Positions 7,160 through 14,505 of a stretch of 24,358 nt of DNA are shown here, piece by piece. The stretch covers positions 1 through 24,358 of IMG/VR virus record IMGVR_UViG_3300029263_000602, one strand, 5' to 3'. Within the stretch, counting starts at the first letter, position 1; every line of letters begins with the position of its first letter. The translations under genes were made by a program, and so were the position numbers. The DNA comes from a virus. The notes below the pieces were generated by a model. The model saw only the letters and a program-made list of their open reading frames with translations. It did not search any database and was not told where the DNA came from.

Positions 7160-7843
7160 TTAAAGGTTTAACATTTCCTTTGTCATTATATAGTCACGAA
7201 CTAAATCAGACCTAACAATATCTTCCCATCCAAAATTGACAATACGAAAAGTGCTCATTTGTTCAATAATATTCACAAATTTAATAATGCCATCACTCTC
7301 ATCTTTAAATTTGAAATCGGTCTGCTTATGGTCGCCACAAAAAATAACGCGACAATCTTTACCAATGCGAGTAATAACAGAATCTAATTCATGAAAGTTT
7401 AGGTTCTGCATCTCATCAATAACAACAATTGCTTGATCGAATGTACAACCTCTTAGGAAAGATGTTGTCTCGAATTGTATTTTATTTGCAGTTTTCATTT
7501 TATTGTAGGCACCTTCAAACCCAAACAATTCGGAACACACTAGACGATATGGTGCTTCATATGAGGATTCCTTTTCCTCTTTAGTTCCTGGCAAAAACCC
7601 TTGATCGCGAGTCGTTACTGCTGAACGAAGAACGATAATTTTGCGATAGATATCTGGATCGTTTAGCATTGCCTCTAACGCAAGATATAATGCTATGAAT
7701 GTTTTCCCAGTACCAGCACTTCCTGATAATATTAAGTTTAATTCCTCATCCCAATAATCAAACGCAAGACGTTGATTGTGAGTGATTGGTTCTATTTCTT
7801 CAAGTTCATCTATATTGACGGTGAGTGAATTATTTTTTTTCAT
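7160..7843 (-). CDS. phoH: PhoH-like P-loop ATPase
   Basis: A 227-residue ATPase. Walker A is GSAGTGKT (41-48), Walker B is IVVIDEMQN (139-147), and the intervening LRSAVTTRDQGFLPG loop is characteristic of the PhoH family (helicase-superfamily-1-like ATPase). FCGDHKQTD is the sensor/motif III region. PhoH is very common in marine phages; its exact role is debated (RNA metabolism or phosphate stress). The gene starts with a 4-nt ATGA overlap with the preceding gene and lacks a clear Shine-Dalgarno, which implies translational coupling. The sigma70 promoter at 8108-8135 should make it an early gene. Confidence 0.93.
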   Translation of the reverse strand: MKKNNSLTVNIDELEEIEPITHNQRLAFDYWDEELNLILSGSAGTGKTFIALYLALEAMLNDPDIYRKIIVLRSAVTTRDQGFLPGTKEEKESSYEAPYRLVCSELFGFEGAYNKMKTANKIQFETTSFLRGCTFDQAIVVIDEMQNLNFHELDSVITRIGKDCRVIFCGDHKQTDFKFKDESDGIIKFVNIIEQMSTFRIVNFGWEDIVRSDLVRDYIMTKEMLNL

Positions 7844-8070
7844 GTTTTTATAGTATTACCAATTCCAGAACCTTTTTTGGTTCGCTTCATTAAATCTTTA
7901 AATCCGTCAGGAGTTTTCCCAAACATGTCTTTTACACCACCAACTAAAAGTGGTGACGATAGACCTTGGACTAATTCAGAATTTTTTAACATTTCTTGCA
8001 ATTCTGAATAACTACAGTCCACTTGGTATTGCTCTTTTGTCGTTATATTTTTTATGGTATAATTTGGCAT
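7840..8070 (-). CDS. Small conserved phage protein, FmdB-like relic
   Basis: A 76-residue protein starting MPNYTIKNITTKEQYQV. ATG 8070 has GGAGG 5 nt upstream; the longer start at 8091 would place that sequence inside the gene. The first 30 residues (Y-x-(F/I)-x-N followed by a short beta-hairpin) resemble the start of FmdB-type zinc-ribbon proteins, but the cysteines are absent apart from one; the tail contains KTPDGFKDLMKR. Similar small proteins are found in marine T4-like phages. It is the first gene after a strong promoter and is coupled to phoH. Function unknown. Confidence 0.7.
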   Translation of the reverse strand: MPNYTIKNITTKEQYQVDCSYSELQEMLKNSELVQGLSSPLLVGGVKDMFGKTPDGFKDLMKRTKKGSGIGNTIKT

Positions 8071-8107
8071 ATTCCCTCCAAAGACTTTCACTATATCTAT
8101 AAGAGTT

Positions 8108-8135
8108 ATTATACCATAAAAAAATATTTTGTCAA
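8108..8135 (-). promoter_or_regulatory. Sigma70 promoter for the phoH operon
   Basis: Minus strand: -35 TTGACA (8135-8130), 16-nt spacer, -10 TATAAT (8113-8108). All twelve consensus bases match. It lies 38 nt upstream of the gene at 8070 and just after the stop of the 54-residue gene, so it probably starts early transcription of phoH and its followers. Confidence 0.88.
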
Positions 8136-8139
8136 GCGG

Positions 8140-8304
8140 TTACGCCACCTTGACTCCCTTTGTAGTAATATAATTGTCCAAATATTGTTTTTTTGCTTTA
8201 ATTTTCTTTACAAGATCAAGTTTACCTTCAGACTTTAATTTATTAACGAACATTTGAAGTTGTGCGCTGTCTTGTTGTAGTCTTTGAAGTTGCTGATTGG
8301 ACAT
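8140..8304 (-). CDS. Small hypothetical protein (54 residues)
   Basis: A short gene with a textbook Shine-Dalgarno (AAGGAG, 6 nt before ATG 8304). The product begins MSNQQLQRLQQDSAQLQMF and continues as a Lys-rich, probably helical or coiled-coil peptide ending in KGVKVA. No cysteine or membrane segment. It stands alone between a hairpin (8329-8353) and the phoH promoter. I do not recognise it; coding is supported by the ribosome-binding site and the fit between neighbours. Confidence 0.65.
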   Translation of the reverse strand: MSNQQLQRLQQDSAQLQMFVNKLKSEGKLDLVKKIKAKKQYLDNYITTKGVKVA

Positions 8305-8328
8305 GAGGTTCTCCTTAAAGTAAAATAA

Positions 8329-8353
8329 CTGGACACTCTAAAAGAGCGACCAG
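8329..8353 (-). terminator. Hairpin, probable terminator or leader structure
   Basis: Minus strand: an 11-bp stem with one T-T mismatch and one G-T wobble, arms CTGGTCGCTCT and AGAGTGTCCAG, loop TTT, followed by TTATTTTACTTT. It lies 36 nt after the stop of the gene ending at 8389 and 25 nt before the start at 8304. The interrupted T tract makes termination plausible but partial. Confidence 0.6.
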
Positions 8354-8388
8354 CATTACAGATATTTAAATTAGTGTGGAAATCATAA

Positions 8389-8808
8389 TTAGGGTTTAAC
8401 TAATAATTTCGGAAATGCTTCTTGAACGACTGATTTTGGTACTCCTGTTATTGCTTTTTTGTTTGTCATTTGAATAACCAGTTTGGCATCGGATGGATGT
8501 ATAGATTCTAAAAGTTTAATGAATAACATCTCTCTTTTCGCTTTAGGTAACTTATCGCCTTCGAGACCAGATACAAAATATTTGAATTGTCTATTTTGTC
8601 TAAGTAGGTTTGAAGCATCATTGTAACCGTCACTTGGTTGATGTGGCGGTTCCCCTTTGGGTACGTTCCATACAACCAATTTATCATACGTACCTCTTAG
8701 AATATCTCGCAAGGCAGCAGTATTATTTCTATGCAAAATCTTAACTTTTTCTGGATTTGATTTTGCTTGCCTTGCTTCACTAATAACTTCATGAACTAAC
8801 TTCACCAT
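8389..8808 (-). CDS. Conserved phage protein (DUF6433-like)
   Basis: A 139-residue basic, mostly helical protein starting MVKLVHEVISEARQAKS. ATG 8808 has AGGAG 10 nt upstream; a start at 8835 would lie deeper in the upstream gene. I recall this family from cyanophages and other marine T4-like phages as DUF6433; no function is assigned. The central VVWNVPKGEPPHQPSDG stretch is typical of the family as I remember it. It starts 2 nt before the stop of rnh, and the two share the sigma70 promoter at 9687-9715, so a role in DNA metabolism is possible but only by association. Confidence 0.7.
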   Translation of the reverse strand: MVKLVHEVISEARQAKSNPEKVKILHRNNTAALRDILRGTYDKLVVWNVPKGEPPHQPSDGYNDASNLLRQNRQFKYFVSGLEGDKLPKAKREMLFIKLLESIHPSDAKLVIQMTNKKAITGVPKSVVQEAFPKLLVKP

Positions 8809-8809
8809 T

Positions 8810-9661
8810 TTATATAAACTCCTGTACACATTCAAGTAATAATCTGCATCTTTTAGATACCAAATATGGAAACACTTTACCCTTGTTAGAGCAAGGGTCT
8901 TGTGCTTCGTATGTATTTATAATTTCTTCTTGGATTTTTTGAGGTGTTTCAGTTAAATCTATAAGTTTTTTATTCCTACAATAGTTTCTGTACGTTTCCT
9001 CATTCATCACAGATTTTAAATCATCCACTTTCATCCAACCATCAATCTTTTTTTGTGTCATTGGTGTCTGACGAATTCCATCTGGAAATGCATTGTCTGG
9101 TGATAAGATATTTGGAACCTTATCACTCTTACATCCCCTAAAAATATGCTCCATTAAAGTTATCTTGGCATTTTTAGTTTCCAAATGTTTTTTAGTAACT
9201 GGAGAATATTGTTTGATGTTCGAATGTTTCTGCAATTGAACAAAATCTTTATCTGATGAAATAATCATCACATCTTCATGCTTTCCAAACTCTTGAGTTT
9301 CTAAGGCAATCTTAGCAATAACGTCATCTGCTTCGCAACCCCAAACACGCATAGTTTTGTATGGAAAGTTTTCGGTTATTTCCATAAAAATCATATTAAT
9401 AATTCTGAATGCCTCTTCCCAATCAATCGGGGATTCGTCACGCGACTTTTTACGTCCCAATTTATATTGGGGAAAAATATCCTTGCGCCAGTTACCACCC
9501 CCATCAGCAACAACGACAATCTCACCAAATTGCTTCTTATATTTACATCTGTACATTCTAATCGAATTCAAGATCATGTGGCGAATAATATTCTCATCCA
9601 AAACCATTTTTTGTGCCATAATATTAGAAATGGCAACGCCACTGTAATCAATCAAAATCAT
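8810..9661 (-). CDS. rnh: RNase H / 5'-3' exonuclease (T4 Rnh type, FEN family)
   Basis: A 283-residue flap-endonuclease-family nuclease. The metal-binding acidic clusters are in place: MILIDYSG (Asp5), VVVADGGGNWRK, VWGCEADDVIAK and MIISSDKDFVQLQ. This matches T4 RNase H, which removes RNA primers and adjacent DNA from Okazaki fragments during phage replication. Length is close to the T4 protein (305). The C-terminal ~100 residues carry the helical DNA-binding region. It is the first gene after a sigma70 promoter, so early expression is expected. ATG 9661 is preceded by CGGAG. Confidence 0.9.
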   Translation of the reverse strand: MILIDYSGVAISNIMAQKMVLDENIIRHMILNSIRMYRCKYKKQFGEIVVVADGGGNWRKDIFPQYKLGRKKSRDESPIDWEEAFRIINMIFMEITENFPYKTMRVWGCEADDVIAKIALETQEFGKHEDVMIISSDKDFVQLQKHSNIKQYSPVTKKHLETKNAKITLMEHIFRGCKSDKVPNILSPDNAFPDGIRQTPMTQKKIDGWMKVDDLKSVMNEETYRNYCRNKKLIDLTETPQKIQEEIINTYEAQDPCSNKGKVFPYLVSKRCRLLLECVQEFI

Positions 9662-9686
9662 AATATTCTCCGTTTAATTTAAAATC

Positions 9687-9715
9687 AGTATAACATACTT
9701 TATGCTATCTGTCAA
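9687..9715 (-). promoter_or_regulatory. Sigma70 promoter for rnh
   Basis: Minus strand: -35 TTGACA (9715-9710), 17-nt spacer, -10 TATACT (9692-9687), eleven of twelve consensus bases. The -35 overlaps the stop codon of the upstream nuclease gene. It lies 26 nt upstream of the rnh start. Confidence 0.85.
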
Positions 9716-10176
9716 TCCTCAATTACAACCTTACCTTCGTACAATAGTTTTTGCCGATTTGCTAAATGAGCAGTTTCAACATCTGCTTTGTTTTGACCGA
9801 AATACTTAACAGCATAACCTTCTTCAACTAGGATGCCTGTAACTCTAACATTTTGCTCATGCGACCCGCCAACTTTTCTTTCAATCAAAAAGTCACCAAG
9901 TACTCTGCCGAATTTACCTTTTTTATCTTCACCAGATTTATCTATTTCTGTTTTAAGAATTTGAATTGATCCAACAGGCAATAGTTCTTTCAATCGTACT
10001 TTACTTGCCAAACCGAACTGTTTTTCAACCAAGTCTCTAGTGCGAGATTCTGGTGTATCAATCCCCATCATTCGCACTCTTTCTTTATGAACCCAGATAC
10101 CAAATCCCAGATCAATATCAATGTCTACTGTGTCGCCATCAACGACTCTTAGAATTTTACATTTATATTCATACAT
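9712..10176 (-). CDS. Staphylococcal-nuclease-like (thermonuclease) protein
   Basis: A 154-residue SNase-fold nuclease. Visible signatures are RVVDGDTVDIDIDLG (the calcium-binding DGDT), RVRMMGIDTPE (the catalytic Arg and the D-T-P-E loop) and KGKFGRVLGDFL near the second catalytic arginine. Family members cleave DNA and RNA with calcium. No signal peptide is present, so it probably works in the cell, perhaps degrading host DNA for nucleotide salvage with the ribonucleotide reductase encoded upstream in the same operon. It overlaps the preceding micro-ORF by 8 nt. Confidence 0.9.
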   Translation of the reverse strand: MYEYKCKILRVVDGDTVDIDIDLGFGIWVHKERVRMMGIDTPESRTRDLVEKQFGLASKVRLKELLPVGSIQILKTEIDKSGEDKKGKFGRVLGDFLIERKVGGSHEQNVRVTGILVEEGYAVKYFGQNKADVETAHLANRQKLLYEGKVVIED

Positions 10177-10318
10177 TTTTTGGACCTTTATTTAAGTGAA
10201 TTTTAATTGCTTCTTTTTGTTTTTTTATAATTTCTGCTTGATTTTCAAGTTCTAAAAATTGTTTATCAGTTTCATTTAAAGATTCTGTTTTCGGAAATTC
10301 TAAAATATTATTCATCAT
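10169..10318 (-). CDS. Micro-ORF, 49-residue hypothetical protein
   Basis: A short gene squeezed between the GIY-YIG and SNase-like genes, overlapping both (4 nt and 8 nt). Two adjacent ATGs (10318 and 10315) follow AGAGG. The product, MMNNILEFPKTESLNETDK onward, is a charged, lysine/glutamate-rich helix without a recognisable domain. Its coupling to both neighbours, good ribosome-binding site and full use of the gap support that it is real. Function unknown. Confidence 0.6.
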   Translation of the reverse strand: MMNNILEFPKTESLNETDKQFLELENQAEIIKKQKEAIKIHLNKGPKNV

Positions 10319-10731
10319 ATTTTTCCTCTCACATGTTTTGAGTGTATTTTCATTCCTATGAACTCATTGTAATATTTATCACTTAGAAGAACTTCTTTAT
10401 CGAATTGCTCTTTTGCTTCAAAATAACTCATAACGCCTTTAGATTTACATAACCTAATAATATCTCTTTTGAACCTAGACGAACCTTCATTTTCTACAAG
10501 GAGTTTTACCTTTTCATTTGATCCATAGTAATTCATCCAATCACTTTGAACCCGTTTAATTCTTTTTCTTTTTTTCCCTTTCAATGGCGGCAATTTTTTA
10601 ACAGACCAAAATAGTTTTTTACCAATATATTTTTTATCGTTTACTAAATCTGTAATTTCATAAACGAAACCAACCCAAGGTTCTAAATACTCTGGGGTTG
10701 GTTCGAAAACTTTATTTTCAAATGACCACAC
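10315..10731 (-). CDS. GIY-YIG-type endonuclease-like protein
   Basis: A 138-residue protein with a GIY-YIG-like core: GFVYEITDL (21-29) and KKYIGKK (33-39) supply the two tyrosine strands, then DWMNYYGSN, a YFEAKEQF helix with the metal-binding glutamate, and a later Asn in YYNEFIG. Related T4-like phage nucleases (Seg type, or NrdA-adjacent proteins) cut DNA; some are homing enzymes. The start is GTG at 10731, sharing one base with the stop of the zinc-ribbon gene, so translation is probably coupled. A basic KGKKRKRIKR stretch (51-60) suits DNA binding. Whether it is mobile or domesticated is not clear. Confidence 0.7.
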   Translation of the reverse strand: MWSFENKVFEPTPEYLEPWVGFVYEITDLVNDKKYIGKKLFWSVKKLPPLKGKKRKRIKRVQSDWMNYYGSNEKVKLLVENEGSSRFKRDIIRLCKSKGVMSYFEAKEQFDKEVLLSDKYYNEFIGMKIHSKHVRGKI

Positions 10732-10886
10732 TATTCTTCATCATCATCTTCTGTGTGTAAGTCTATAGGACTCCCGCACATGGGACAACTTTCTGGTTCA
10801 GCATCGGTATCACCATTTAAAACTTCCACTTGTGTTTGATATTGACAAAGTGGGCAGTCAATGTAAAATGTTTCTTTTCTTGCCAT
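10731..10886 (-). CDS. Small zinc-ribbon protein (51 residues)
   Basis: The product starts MARKETFYIDCPLCQYQTQ and has two CxxC knuckles (CPLC at 11-14, CPMC at 34-37) about 20 residues apart, enough to bind one zinc ion as a ribbon, followed by an acidic tail (TEDDDEE). It sits 4 nt after nrdA and shares one base with the GIY-YIG gene. Zinc ribbons of this size often bind nucleic acid or protein; no specific function can be named. Confidence 0.75.
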   Translation of the reverse strand: MARKETFYIDCPLCQYQTQVEVLNGDTDAEPESCPMCGSPIDLHTEDDDEE

Positions 10887-10890
10887 GTGT

Positions 10891-12534
10891 TTAACCCTCG
10901 CATGATGCACAAGTCATAATATCACGTACTAATTCTTGTGCTGGGTTTGCAGAACGCTGATAGTAAAATGTTTTAACTCCCAGTTTCCAACCCTCTATTA
11001 TTAATGAATTTACATCTTTTGCCGAAACGTCTGGATGTATGAGTATATTTAGCGATTGAGATTGATCAATATATTTCTGCCTAGCACCTGCTTGCTGGAC
11101 AATTGATAGTGGAGTGATCTCACTAAATGTCTTAAATACATCCTTTTCCTTATCAGTCAGAAAGTCTAAGTGTTGAACTGAACCTCCACGAATAAGAATT
11201 GATTTCCAAGTTTCGTCATTATCCTTTCCATGATCATGCAAAACACCTTTCAGATGTGGATTGCGATATGTAAACTTACCTTTTGCCAAATCTTTCGTGA
11301 AATAGTTAGATGCTAGTGGTTCAATAGATGGTGATACTTGCCCCAAGATAAATGAGGATGATGTGGTAGGAGCAATAGCAGTTCTCGTAAGATTTCTTTG
11401 ACCTGTACCAAGCATACCTTTTGGTTCACCATATTCAACCGCCAAGTCTTGTGACGCTTCTAGTGAACGATCATCAATAAACTTGCTAATTTTAGTGGTC
11501 AACATATGCGCTTCAAATGATTCAAACGGGATCATTTTCGATTGTAAATACGTATGCCACCCAAGTTGACCAAGACCTAACGCTCTCCAATGAGTTGCGA
11601 AATTATATGCAGAGTGCATGAATTGAATATCTTTTGTTTTCTCACAATATTCTTCCATCACAGCATCAAGAAACCAAATCATCGTTTCTACCGCATCAGT
11701 GTTTTCCCAATCATCAAATGTTGCACAGTTCATTGATGCTAGATTACAAACAAAAGACCACTCATCACTTGACGGTAAACAGATTTCACTACATAGGTTA
11801 GACGCCCAGATGGAGATATTCTGATCTTTTAGAACTTGTGGTTTGTTCTCGTTTACAGTATCGCTAAAGAATAGATAGGGATATCCACTCTCACGGCGCT
11901 TACGCAATACTCTTGCCCAAACAGTTCTCTTATCAGAGTCCCCGTCAATCATGGAATGCATCCATTCATCACTGATACACACGCCAAGTGACAAGTGCAT
12001 AATTGAGGAACCCTCTTCCCTACATTCAAGAAACTCCATGATATCAGGAGAATCAATAGGCATATATGCTGCAAACGAACCCCTTCTAACTGAACCTTGT
12101 GCAACAACGTCAACTTGAGTTTCAGTCAAATTCATAAAGTGAACTGGACCATCAGCAGTGCCACCAGATTTGATTGGTTCGCCTCTGGAACGAATGGCAC
12201 CAAAGTAACCAGATGTACCAGCACCCATTTTTGTCTGCATTCCTACTTCCGCATTTTTCATCAAGATCGACGCCATGTCATCTTCAATGTAGACACCATT
12301 ACATGAAATAGGGAGTCCTTTTTTAGTACCAAAGTTTGACCAAACAGGGGATGAGAGGGAGTAAAACCCCCTGCTCATATAGTCATAAAACTTGTCAGCG
12401 AAACCTTCTTTGTCAAGAATAATTTCTGCTGTTTGAGCAATATTCCTCACCCTCTCTTCCACGGTCATATTACCGTCAATATAACCTCTACTTAGAAAAG
12501 TTCTCGCATCTGCATTCGCCCATTCAAAACCCAT
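10891..12534 (-). CDS. nrdA: Ribonucleotide reductase class I, alpha subunit (NrdA)
   Basis: A 547-residue catalytic subunit converting ribonucleoside diphosphates to deoxy forms for phage DNA synthesis. Key residues visible: SCNG with Cys78 (first redox cysteine), NLCSE at 246-250 (Asn, thiyl-radical Cys248, Glu250), Cys263 in FVCNLAS (second redox cysteine), and Tyr524-Tyr525 for radical transfer. The CASC tail (542-545) matches the cysteine pair reduced by glutaredoxin or thioredoxin. It is about 200 residues shorter than E. coli NrdA, and the N-terminal ATP-cone is absent. AGGAG lies 6 nt before the ATG. It follows nrdB by 9 nt. Confidence 0.95.
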   Translation of the reverse strand: MGFEWANADARTFLSRGYIDGNMTVEERVRNIAQTAEIILDKEGFADKFYDYMSRGFYSLSSPVWSNFGTKKGLPISCNGVYIEDDMASILMKNAEVGMQTKMGAGTSGYFGAIRSRGEPIKSGGTADGPVHFMNLTETQVDVVAQGSVRRGSFAAYMPIDSPDIMEFLECREEGSSIMHLSLGVCISDEWMHSMIDGDSDKRTVWARVLRKRRESGYPYLFFSDTVNENKPQVLKDQNISIWASNLCSEICLPSSDEWSFVCNLASMNCATFDDWENTDAVETMIWFLDAVMEEYCEKTKDIQFMHSAYNFATHWRALGLGQLGWHTYLQSKMIPFESFEAHMLTTKISKFIDDRSLEASQDLAVEYGEPKGMLGTGQRNLTRTAIAPTTSSSFILGQVSPSIEPLASNYFTKDLAKGKFTYRNPHLKGVLHDHGKDNDETWKSILIRGGSVQHLDFLTDKEKDVFKTFSEITPLSIVQQAGARQKYIDQSQSLNILIHPDVSAKDVNSLIIEGWKLGVKTFYYQRSANPAQELVRDIMTCASCEG

Positions 12535-12543
12535 TATATACTC

Positions 12544-13515
12544 CTAAAATAAATCATCTGCGGTAATTCCTTGCCCTTTAGCATACTCAACTGGACGCTT
12601 CTGGAAGAAATCAGTCATGTTAGCACCCAACAATTCTTCCTCAAACCAGAATGTTTCGTCAACTAGTTTCTGATCAAATTTAATTTCCTTACTGCTGAAA
12701 CCAATTTGATCAATAGATTCTGCCATACGATAAGCAATAAACGATTTAAGAATATTAGCATCTAAACCTTTCACTGCATAGTCACCCATGATCCAATCAA
12801 TTACTTTACTTTCTGCTTTCAATGAATCTACACATTCTTGTTCGATACGATCTTGCAATTCTTCATCAAAATATTCTGGATACTCATGTCGTAGAGTTTG
12901 AATCAACTTGATACCTACTTGTGCATGTAGCATTTCTTCGTTGCGCGTGTATTGTACCTGTTGTGCACAATCTTTCATTACTGCCTTGTTTCTATTCATA
13001 TGCATAATAATATAGAATTGCGAAAACAGACTAACATTTTCCACAAACAGTGTAAACAAAATAATTGAATAGATATACTGCTTTTTGTCATCTTCATAAA
13101 CTTTGTTATTATATTTGCGGAGATAATCCACTCGACCTTTAATAACTTCCTCGTTCATGTTTTCTTCAAATACGTGGTTCATATGAAGAACATCAAGGAT
13201 TTTCTCATATGCCATGTTGTGGATTACTTCAGAGTTTGCCATTGCATAACCCAAGTCTTTTATAGAAGGATGTGGTAGATTTTTACCAACATCTGCCCAA
13301 AAACTTTTAACAGCAATTTCGATCTGCCCGATAGCAGACATGGTGCGAACAACCATTTGTTGTTCTTGATCTGTCAAATCCGTTTTAAACTGCGAATAGT
13401 CTGATCTAAAATTAAATTCTTCTGGTGTCCAAAAACCTTTCCAAATTGCTTCTATGAACTGTTTAGTCCATGGGTATAGGTCTGGTTTTCGTGCAATTTG
13501 TTCTTCAAATAGCAT
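12544..13515 (-). CDS. nrdB: Ribonucleotide reductase class I, beta subunit (NrdB)
   Basis: A 323-residue radical-generating subunit. Metal ligands and radical site are in order: Glu66 (IEIA), Glu96-x-x-His99-x-x-x-Tyr103 (SEVIHNMAY; Tyr103 corresponds to the radical tyrosine 122 of E. coli), VENVSLFSQF with the third glutamate, and EEMLH with the last Glu and His. The first ligand appears to be Glu where E. coli has Asp. I prefer ATG 13515 (GGAG 8 nt upstream) to ATG 13521 (2 nt from it). It is the first gene after a sigma70 promoter and is followed by nrdA. Confidence 0.95.
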   Translation of the reverse strand: MLFEEQIARKPDLYPWTKQFIEAIWKGFWTPEEFNFRSDYSQFKTDLTDQEQQMVVRTMSAIGQIEIAVKSFWADVGKNLPHPSIKDLGYAMANSEVIHNMAYEKILDVLHMNHVFEENMNEEVIKGRVDYLRKYNNKVYEDDKKQYIYSIILFTLFVENVSLFSQFYIIMHMNRNKAVMKDCAQQVQYTRNEEMLHAQVGIKLIQTLRHEYPEYFDEELQDRIEQECVDSLKAESKVIDWIMGDYAVKGLDANILKSFIAYRMAESIDQIGFSSKEIKFDQKLVDETFWFEEELLGANMTDFFQKRPVEYAKGQGITADDLF

Positions 13516-13559
13516 ACGCATATCTCCGTTTCTTTTATCTTTTAATTCTTATTATGTAC

Positions 13560-13588
13560 ATTATATAGTATTTTCAGTTGGTTGTAAA
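13560..13588 (-). promoter_or_regulatory. Sigma70 promoter for nrdBA
   Basis: Minus strand: -35 TTTACA (13588-13583), 17-nt spacer, -10 TATAAT (13565-13560), eleven of twelve consensus bases. It lies 44 nt upstream of the nrdB start. The -35 overlaps one arm of a palindrome. Confidence 0.85.
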
Positions 13589-13605
13589 CACCACATTTGG
13601 TGTTT
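13586..13605. repeat. Palindrome overlapping the nrdBA promoter
   Basis: Perfect 8-bp inverted repeat AAACACCA / TGGTGTTT with a 4-nt loop, with a further GGT/ACC match outside it. One arm covers the first three bases of the nrdBA -35. On the minus strand no T run follows, so an operator is at least as likely as a terminator. Confidence 0.6.
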
Positions 13606-13657
13606 TACCAAGGTTTTTTTATACTATTATGATGCGACATATAGACTTTTTAGTGTA

Positions 13658-13686
13658 TTGACAGAATCATATTATCGCTGTATAAT
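13658..13686 (+). promoter_or_regulatory. Perfect-consensus sigma70 promoter on the plus strand
   Basis: TTGACA (13658-13663), 17-nt spacer, TATAAT (13681-13686): every base matches the consensus at ideal spacing. It points against all genes in the window and would produce RNA antisense to the spanin genes. No convincing plus-strand gene follows. Confidence 0.75.
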
Positions 13687-13697
13687 AAGTAGAGTCT

Positions 13698-14099
13698 TTA
13701 TTGGGGAGTGGATATACCATCCATAGTATCATTTGCTTCGATGTAATATTTTTTATATGCACCAATGATAGAGTGCTGTTGTGAGATATACATCCTAATA
13801 TCAGAAAGATTTAAAGCAATGTTTTCATATCCTTCATCTGTTAAACCGAAGAAAACTAGAGGTCTGCCGCTATCTTTTATTTGTGAGAATGCTTCTTCAT
13901 GATTATCTGGAGTAATTAGAATCCATTCTACTTTTCTTTGAACTAATTCATCTGCTACAGGTAAAACTAACTTAGGTTTTTCTATAGGTTTAGTTGCTAT
14001 CTGTATTGGTTCTGGAATATCATTCAGACCTAGACAACCCCCCAGAAGTAATAAGATCGTCATAGACCCAAGGACATTCGCTATTGAACGCTTTGCCAT
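13698..14099 (-). CDS. Outer-membrane spanin-like lipoprotein (Rz1-type)
   Basis: A 133-residue protein with a lipoprotein signal: MAKRSIANVLGSMTILLLLGGC, positively charged start, hydrophobic core, and lipobox LLGGC with Cys22 as the lipidated residue. Then a proline-rich segment (IPEP to PKLVLP) and a ~90-residue soluble domain containing GLTDEGYENIALNLSDIR. ATG 14099 has AAGGA 9 nt upstream; a start at 14108 would have no spacing. Its start lies inside the preceding spanin gene in another frame (80-nt overlap), as in Rz/Rz1 pairs. It is longer than typical Rz1, but similar proteins are seen beside marine phage spanins as I recall. Confidence 0.75.
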   Translation of the reverse strand: MAKRSIANVLGSMTILLLLGGCLGLNDIPEPIQIATKPIEKPKLVLPVADELVQRKVEWILITPDNHEEAFSQIKDSGRPLVFFGLTDEGYENIALNLSDIRMYISQQHSIIGAYKKYYIEANDTMDGISTPQ

Positions 14100-14505
14100 T
14101 TTTTGCATTCCTTTCTTTCACTGTCAATTCGGCACCAGATTGAATTTCAAAACATCTGAGTGCTTTATCACTTGCATTATTTATTACACGTTCAACTAAT
14201 TCTGGTTTTGCTTCGCCTAGCATACCTATATCATGATTTTGAATCTTTTTCAATAAAACTTTGTTTCTAGTTCGTGTTCTTCTTAGTTCTCTATTAAGTT
14301 TATTTAGTTCTTCATTAACTTTTTTTATATTACTTTCCATACTAGAAATAGTCGCTATTTGTGTTTCAACAGCACCTTCTAATTTTGAATTATTGTCTTT
14401 GAGAATTTCTATTTTTGCTTGCATGTTATTCCATGTCTTATAACCAGCAAACCCAACTGAACTTATTAGTCCTATAACAAAAAGCATAATATAAATTTTG
14501 AGCAT
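14020..14505 (-). CDS. Inner-membrane spanin-like protein (Rz-type)
   Basis: A 161-residue protein with a single N-terminal membrane anchor (about residues 3-21), followed by a long coiled coil (about 27-90) rich in K/E/L/N heptads, then a C-terminal domain with two cysteines, including ELTVKERNAKNGKAFNSECP. This is the usual architecture of an i-spanin: anchored in the inner membrane and crossing the periplasm to meet the lipoprotein encoded in its overlapping 3' end. Together they would disrupt the outer membrane after endolysin action, pointing to a Gram-negative host. Its start overlaps the previous stop (TAATG). Confidence 0.78.
   Translation of the reverse strand: MLKIYIMLFVIGLISSVGFAGYKTWNNMQAKIEILKDNNSKLEGAVETQIATISSMESNIKKVNEELNKLNRELRRTRTRNKVLLKKIQNHDIGMLGEAKPELVERVINNASDKALRCFEIQSGAELTVKERNAKNGKAFNSECPWVYDDLITSGGLSRSE

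Noticed and set aside
13454-13726. Plus-strand frame overlapping the nrdB promoter gap
   Set aside because: It begins before the plus-strand promoter, inside nrdB, and the product looks random; the promoter more likely makes a non-coding antisense RNA.
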